From the NCBI GenBank assembly GCA_025352525.1, contig JANXTG010000033.1, positions 1 through 33,055 of the forward strand: a DNA stretch of 33,055 nucleotides, written 5' to 3'. Position numbers and translations under genes: made by a program. The DNA is from Ferruginibacter sp. Its GTDB lineage: Bacteria > Bacteroidota > Bacteroidia > Chitinophagales > Chitinophagaceae. The notes under the pieces were generated by a model. That model saw only the letters and a list, made by a program, of their open reading frames with translations. It was not told the DNA's origin and did not search any database. Positions 28,885-33,055 of the stretch are shown piece by piece; positions within the stretch are counted from its first letter, which is position 1; every line of letters starts with the position of its first letter.

Positions 28885-28892
28885 TACATTTG
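28885..28892 (+). promoter_or_regulatory. Candidate -7 element TACATTTG upstream of DUF2805-photolyase operon
   Basis: Exact TAnnTTTG match, 45 bp upstream of ATG 28938. Confidence 0.4.
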
Positions 28893-28937
28893 CAACAAAG
28901 CTCAAATAAATCAATTTTTTTATAATATTTTCTTGAC

Positions 28938-29240
28938 ATGAGTAAATCATCAGAAACATTAAATCAATTTTCTGTAATTGAAACAGACAGAATAATTGAA
29001 ATGGCTTGGGAAGACCGCACACCTTTTGAGGCCATTGATTTTCAATTTGGCCTAAGCGAAATGAAAACTGTTGCTTTGATGCGCAAGAATTTAAAACGCA
29101 GCAGTTTTAATTTATGGCGCAAACGCACGCATAGTGGTGTCAGCCAAAAACACCTTGCAAAAAGGGAAAAAGGAATTAACAGATTTAAATGCACACTTCA
29201 GCGCAGCATTAGTATGAATAAAATAAGTAAAAGACGATGA
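28938..29240 (+). CDS. DUF2805 / TIGR03643-family protein
   Basis: IIEMAWEDRTPFEAIDFQFGLSEMKTVALMRKNLKRSSFNLWRKRTHSGVSQKH matches the family pattern. Confidence 0.85.
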   Translation: MSKSSETLNQFSVIETDRIIEMAWEDRTPFEAIDFQFGLSEMKTVALMRKNLKRSSFNLWRKRTHSGVSQKHLAKREKGINRFKCTLQRSISMNKISKRR

Positions 29241-30358
29241 GTAAAAGAGTTGAATATATTTTCCCCACAGAGTGGGAAAGTATTTTAAAAAGAATTGATG
29301 AAATAGATCCTGTAAAATATGCCCGAAGCCGAAACTTTATTGATGGCGACGTAACTTATTTATCTCCCTATATTTCCCGAGGAGTTATAAGCGTAAAAAT
29401 GATTAAGGACATAATCTTTAAGCGTGGTTATAAACTTTATGAAATAGAAAAATTTATACAAGAGCTTGCATGGCGGGAATATTGGCAGCGCATTTGGCAA
29501 AGCAAAGGAGACCAAATTTTATCTGATTTAAAGCAAATACAGCCCGATTTTGTACACAGAAAATTACCTGTTGCAGTTATCAATCATCAAACACGTATTG
29601 ATGCGATAGATAAATACATTGAACAATTGTACGAACAAGGTTACATGCACAATCATGTTAGAATGTACCTGGCAAGTATTGTTTGCAATATTGCAAAATC
29701 GCATTGGCTGCTACCTGCACGATGGTTATACTATAATTTGCTGGATGGAGATATAGCCAGTAATCATCTTAGCTGGCAATGGACATGCGGCAGTGCATCA
29801 TCAAAAAAATACTATTGCGATCAGGCAAACATCAGTAAATACACAGGCAGCAATCAACAAAGATCTTTTTTAGCGAACGACTATGAAATCCTTGCTGAAA
29901 TGGACATACCGGATATTTTAAAGGAAACAACGGTACCAGATTTAACTACAATTTTACCTGAAACTGCTGAATTAAAAATTGATACTACAATACAAACATG
30001 TGTTTACAACAGTTATAATTTAGACCCGCTTTGGCGAAAAGATGAAAATGTAAACAGGGTTTTGTTGTTGGAACCATCGCATTTTATAAAATATCCTGTA
30101 AATGAAAAAGTAATTGAATTTATTTTGCAACTTTCAAAAAACATTCCCGGCATAATTATTTTTAAGGGAGAGTTTAAAGAATTAGAATTATTGTACAATG
30201 GTAAAAAAGATCAAATAATTTTTAAGGAGCATCCGGCTTTTGTGCATTACAAAGGAATATGTGACAGCAGAGATTGGCTTGCTCCAAATACAACAGGAGA
30301 TTTTAATTCATTTTTTTCCTTTTGGAAAAAAGCTGAAAAAGAATTTAAACTTGATTGA
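29237..30358 (+). CDS. Photolyase/cryptochrome-like FAD-binding domain protein
   Basis: TYLSPYISRGVIS, AWREYWQRIW, IDKYIEQLYEQGYMHNHVRMYLASI, LLDGDIASNHLSWQWTCGSASSKKYYCDQANISKYTGS. ATGA overlap with the upstream gene. Confidence 0.88.
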   Translation: MSKRVEYIFPTEWESILKRIDEIDPVKYARSRNFIDGDVTYLSPYISRGVISVKMIKDIIFKRGYKLYEIEKFIQELAWREYWQRIWQSKGDQILSDLKQIQPDFVHRKLPVAVINHQTRIDAIDKYIEQLYEQGYMHNHVRMYLASIVCNIAKSHWLLPARWLYYNLLDGDIASNHLSWQWTCGSASSKKYYCDQANISKYTGSNQQRSFLANDYEILAEMDIPDILKETTVPDLTTILPETAELKIDTTIQTCVYNSYNLDPLWRKDENVNRVLLLEPSHFIKYPVNEKVIEFILQLSKNIPGIIIFKGEFKELELLYNGKKDQIIFKEHPAFVHYKGICDSRDWLAPNTTGDFNSFFSFWKKAEKEFKLD

Positions 30359-30419
30359 AAATGATTGTCCTAAAACTAGAAGTTTAACTTTTTCGAAACT
30401 GAAATCTAAACTCTAAATA

Positions 30420-31964
30420 ATGACAATTAAAAACAAATCAACCGGCTTCCTCGGTTTAATACTAGCTTTATTTCTTACCGCTGCTATTGTAAGTTGCAAA
30501 AAAAACAACTACAATGAAATTGTAACACCGCCAGCCCCTCCTGCTGTTAGACCTGATATAAATTTTTATGGTTTAACGGATGACAACCGTATTATAAAGT
30601 ATAATGCAAAAACTGCTGAAGCATCAACTTCAACAACAACTATTACAGGTTTATCACCCACTGAAAAATTGCTTAGTATTGATTTTAGACCAGCTACTGG
30701 TCAACTATATGCATTAGGAAACACAAGCAGAATTTACACAATAAACTTAAATTCCGGAGCAGCTACAGCTGTGGGTACAACATCATTTACACCTGCATAA
30801 ACCGGAAATTTTGCAAGCATCGATTTTAACCCAACAGTTGATAGGTTGAGAATTGTAACAAGCAATGGACAAAATTTACGTTTAAATCCGGAAACCGGTG
30901 CAATTGCTGCTACTGATGTAGCAATAAACGGAGGCGTATATCCATCAATAACTTCAATTGCGTATACAAATAACATTTCAGGTGCCGCAACAACTGAACT
31001 TTTTGACATTGATGCAACAACCGGAAAATTATACAAACAAACTCCACCAAACAATGGTACTCTTGTAGAAGTTGGTTCATTGGGTGTGACTTATACCGGT
31101 AAAGGCGGTTTTGATATTAATGCAGATAATACTGTTGCTCTTGCTACATTTAATGTAGGTACAACAACTAAATTATATTCTGTAAACCTTGCAACAGCAG
31201 CCACAACTTTTTTAGCAAACTTTACCAATAACCTTATTGATATTGCAGTTTTTACACAACCAGTCGCATATACTGTTAGTACAAATGGAATGCTTCAAGT
31301 TTTTAACCCTCTAGCCACAGGAACTGTAGTAAGCAAAGCAATTACAGGTTTAGCTGCAGGTGAATCAATTTTAGGAATAGATTTTCGTCCATTAAACGGA
31401 CAATTGTATGGCTTAGCAAGTACAACAGATGGTGCTGCTAAACTTTACACTTTTAATTTAAGTTCAGGAGTTGCTACGCCCCTTGGAGCCGGGTTTATGA
31501 TAGCCGCAGGCGTTACTGCCGTTGGGTTTGATTTTAATCCAACAGTTGATAGAATTCGTGTAGTTACCAATACAGGTCAAAATTTACGTTTAAATCCTAA
31601 CGACGGTACAATTGCCGCAACTGATGGTAATTTAAACCCAGGTACTCCTTCAATAACAGGAGCAGCTTACACAAATAATTTTGCAGGTGCAACTACAACA
31701 TCTTTGTTTGTATTAGATGCAACAACACTCTATATGCAAAGTCCTCCCAATACTGGAACCTTGACAAACGTTGGTTCGTTAGGTTTAACTAATGCAATTC
31801 AGAATGGTTTTGATATTGGCGGAACAAGTAACAATGCATTTGCGCTATTCACGATTGGTGGTATGACTAAGGTTTACGCAATTAACACAACAACCGGCGC
31901 AGCTACAGCAGGTATTGATTTTCCAAACACAGTTTCTGCTTTTGCTTTAGGGCTTGGTTTTTAA
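30420..31964 (+). pseudogene. DUF4394-like lipoprotein with two tandem repeats, interrupted by in-frame TAA at 30798-30800
   Basis: ORFs 30420-30800 and 30846-31964 are in the same frame with one stop between them. Sequence before and after the stop aligns with the intact second repeat (SIDFRPATGQLYAL / GIDFRPLNGQLYGL; FDFNPTVDRIRVVTNTGQNLRLNP / IDFNPTVDRLRIVTSNGQNLRLNP). Confidence 0.75.
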
Positions 31965-31980
31965 TTTAAATCTTTAATGA

Positions 31981-32017
31981 TTAAAAAGATCCTGTTGATA
32001 TAACAGGATCTTTTTAA
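31981..32017 (+). terminator. Rho-independent terminator after the DUF4394 gene
   Basis: Perfect 16-bp stem TTAAAAAGATCCTGTT-GATAT-AACAGGATCTTTTTAA. Confidence 0.88.
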
Positions 32018-32517
32018 TTATAAGTAGCATTTATGTAGATGAATTTTGAAAATCAATAATATTTTCTTGAGAATGAAAATATTGTAAACAAATAAAATAT
32101 TAAAGAGTAATTTTTTTTGGATTCTATTTACTTTACCTACTTTTTTTAACCAAAAAATAAACTTAAGATTTAAAAATTAAAACAAATTTCAGAAAATTTT
32201 TTTATTTGATTGCTATCCTATTGACTTCTGCCTTTTCGTTTACCTAGAATGAAAAATAGGTAAAAACATCAATACCAAAAGTGGTGATTCAAATATATTT
32301 ATATAACCGTAGGATAAGTTTTGGGGTGGTGCTTCTTTTATAGTGTTTCTGGTAGCGCTATTCAGAAATAAAAGTAATTAGACTCTGTGAGTTTAATACT
32401 GGTTGTCTCAAAAACCTTGTGGCAGTTTATCTTATAATACAAATTCCTTTTCTATTAAAAATTAGTTGTAGAATAAGGCATTTTAAATTTTAGTAATTTA
32501 TTGTACAAAATAAAATA

Positions 32518-33055
32518 CTAAAATACATTTCTGGGGCATGCATCACTGTATTTGTTTCCTAATGTAAATCCTACCATTATTTCATGTGTATTGCCTGAAT
32601 ATGTCCTCAAACGACTTGTAGTGGCTACTTCGTAAGAATAGCTTACGTTTAAGATATTGGAAATATTGAAACCTGCAAGTGCAGAATAACCTGCAAGAAA
32701 ATCTGAGTAACGGTAACTTCCCCCTACCCATGCCTTATCTCTATATTGTAATTTGGTATTAAAATGTGCCCCTAATAATTGAGGTTGCCAATACTGTAAC
32801 ATTACAGAAGGTATTAAAGTAAAATCTTCACCCATAGAAAAACGGTAACCTACAGTTGCAAAAAAATTTGGTGTAAAATAAGTACCATATCTATCATTAG
32901 CCGTAAACTTAGCTTTACCCGGGACAATATTTAAAACTGATAACCCTGCAAAATACCTTGCAGAATACAACCACAATCCTGCACCTATTTCAGGTTTTAT
33001 TTTTTTTAAATCGCCGTTGGCCACTCCAATAGCAGGATCATTGGTTGGATCCGCA
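32518..33055 (-). CDS. PorP/SprF family type IX secretion-associated outer membrane protein (5' truncated by window edge)
   Basis: Beta-rich sequence with GLWLYSARYFAGLSVLNI, GYRFSMGEDFTLIPSVMLQY, VGGSYRYSDFLAGYSALAGFNISNILNVSYSYE, THEIMVGF. Frame stays open from 33024 to the window end (DPTNDPAIGVANGDL). Confidence 0.85.
   Translation of the reverse strand, partial: ADPTNDPAIGVANGDLKKIKPEIGAGLWLYSARYFAGLSVLNIVPGKAKFTANDRYGTYFTPNFFATVGYRFSMGEDFTLIPSVMLQYWQPQLLGAHFNTKLQYRDKAWVGGSYRYSDFLAGYSALAGFNISNILNVSYSYEVATTSRLRTYSGNTHEIMVGFTLGNKYSDACPRNVF

Noticed and set aside
1-33055. CRISPR array, tRNA/rRNA, transposase, integrase or prophage
   Set aside because: No regularly spaced repeats, cloverleaf-like tRNA genes, rRNA-like blocks or mobile-element proteins recognised by eye; a tRNAscan or ISfinder search was not possible.

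Overview
The window is AT-rich bacterial DNA, most likely from a Chitinophagaceae-like Bacteroidota. Lineage is inferred from gene content and TAnnTTTG promoter-like boxes. It is mostly chromosomal housekeeping genes: a TonB-like protein (5' truncated), folC, NUDIX hydrolase, YfiT/DinB, FKBP PPIase, ABC ATPase, fbp, aspartate kinase, L,D-transpeptidase, hppD, zinc metalloprotease, purK, ALDH7-type dehydrogenase, S8 protease, S41 tail-specific protease, proline iminopeptidase-like hydrolase, BlaI/M56 pair, a photolyase-like FAD protein with DUF2805, a DUF4394 lipoprotein and a truncated PorP/SprF. I saw no rRNA, tRNA, CRISPR array, transposase or phage genes. The most notable items are: (1) a membrane pyrophosphatase fused at its C-terminus to an OmpA-like peptidoglycan-binding domain, with its semi-conserved glutamate apparently moved from the DLFxSY helix to the preceding helix; (2) a small structured intergenic element bracketed by exact 15-bp direct repeats; (3) a MntA-HepT toxin-antitoxin pair between tonB-like and folC; (4) tandem TTACGA-N6-TCGTAA dyads at the blaI start; (5) a photolyase-like protein lacking the N-terminal antenna domain, coupled to DUF2805; (6) a DUF4394 double-repeat gene interrupted by one in-frame TAA.
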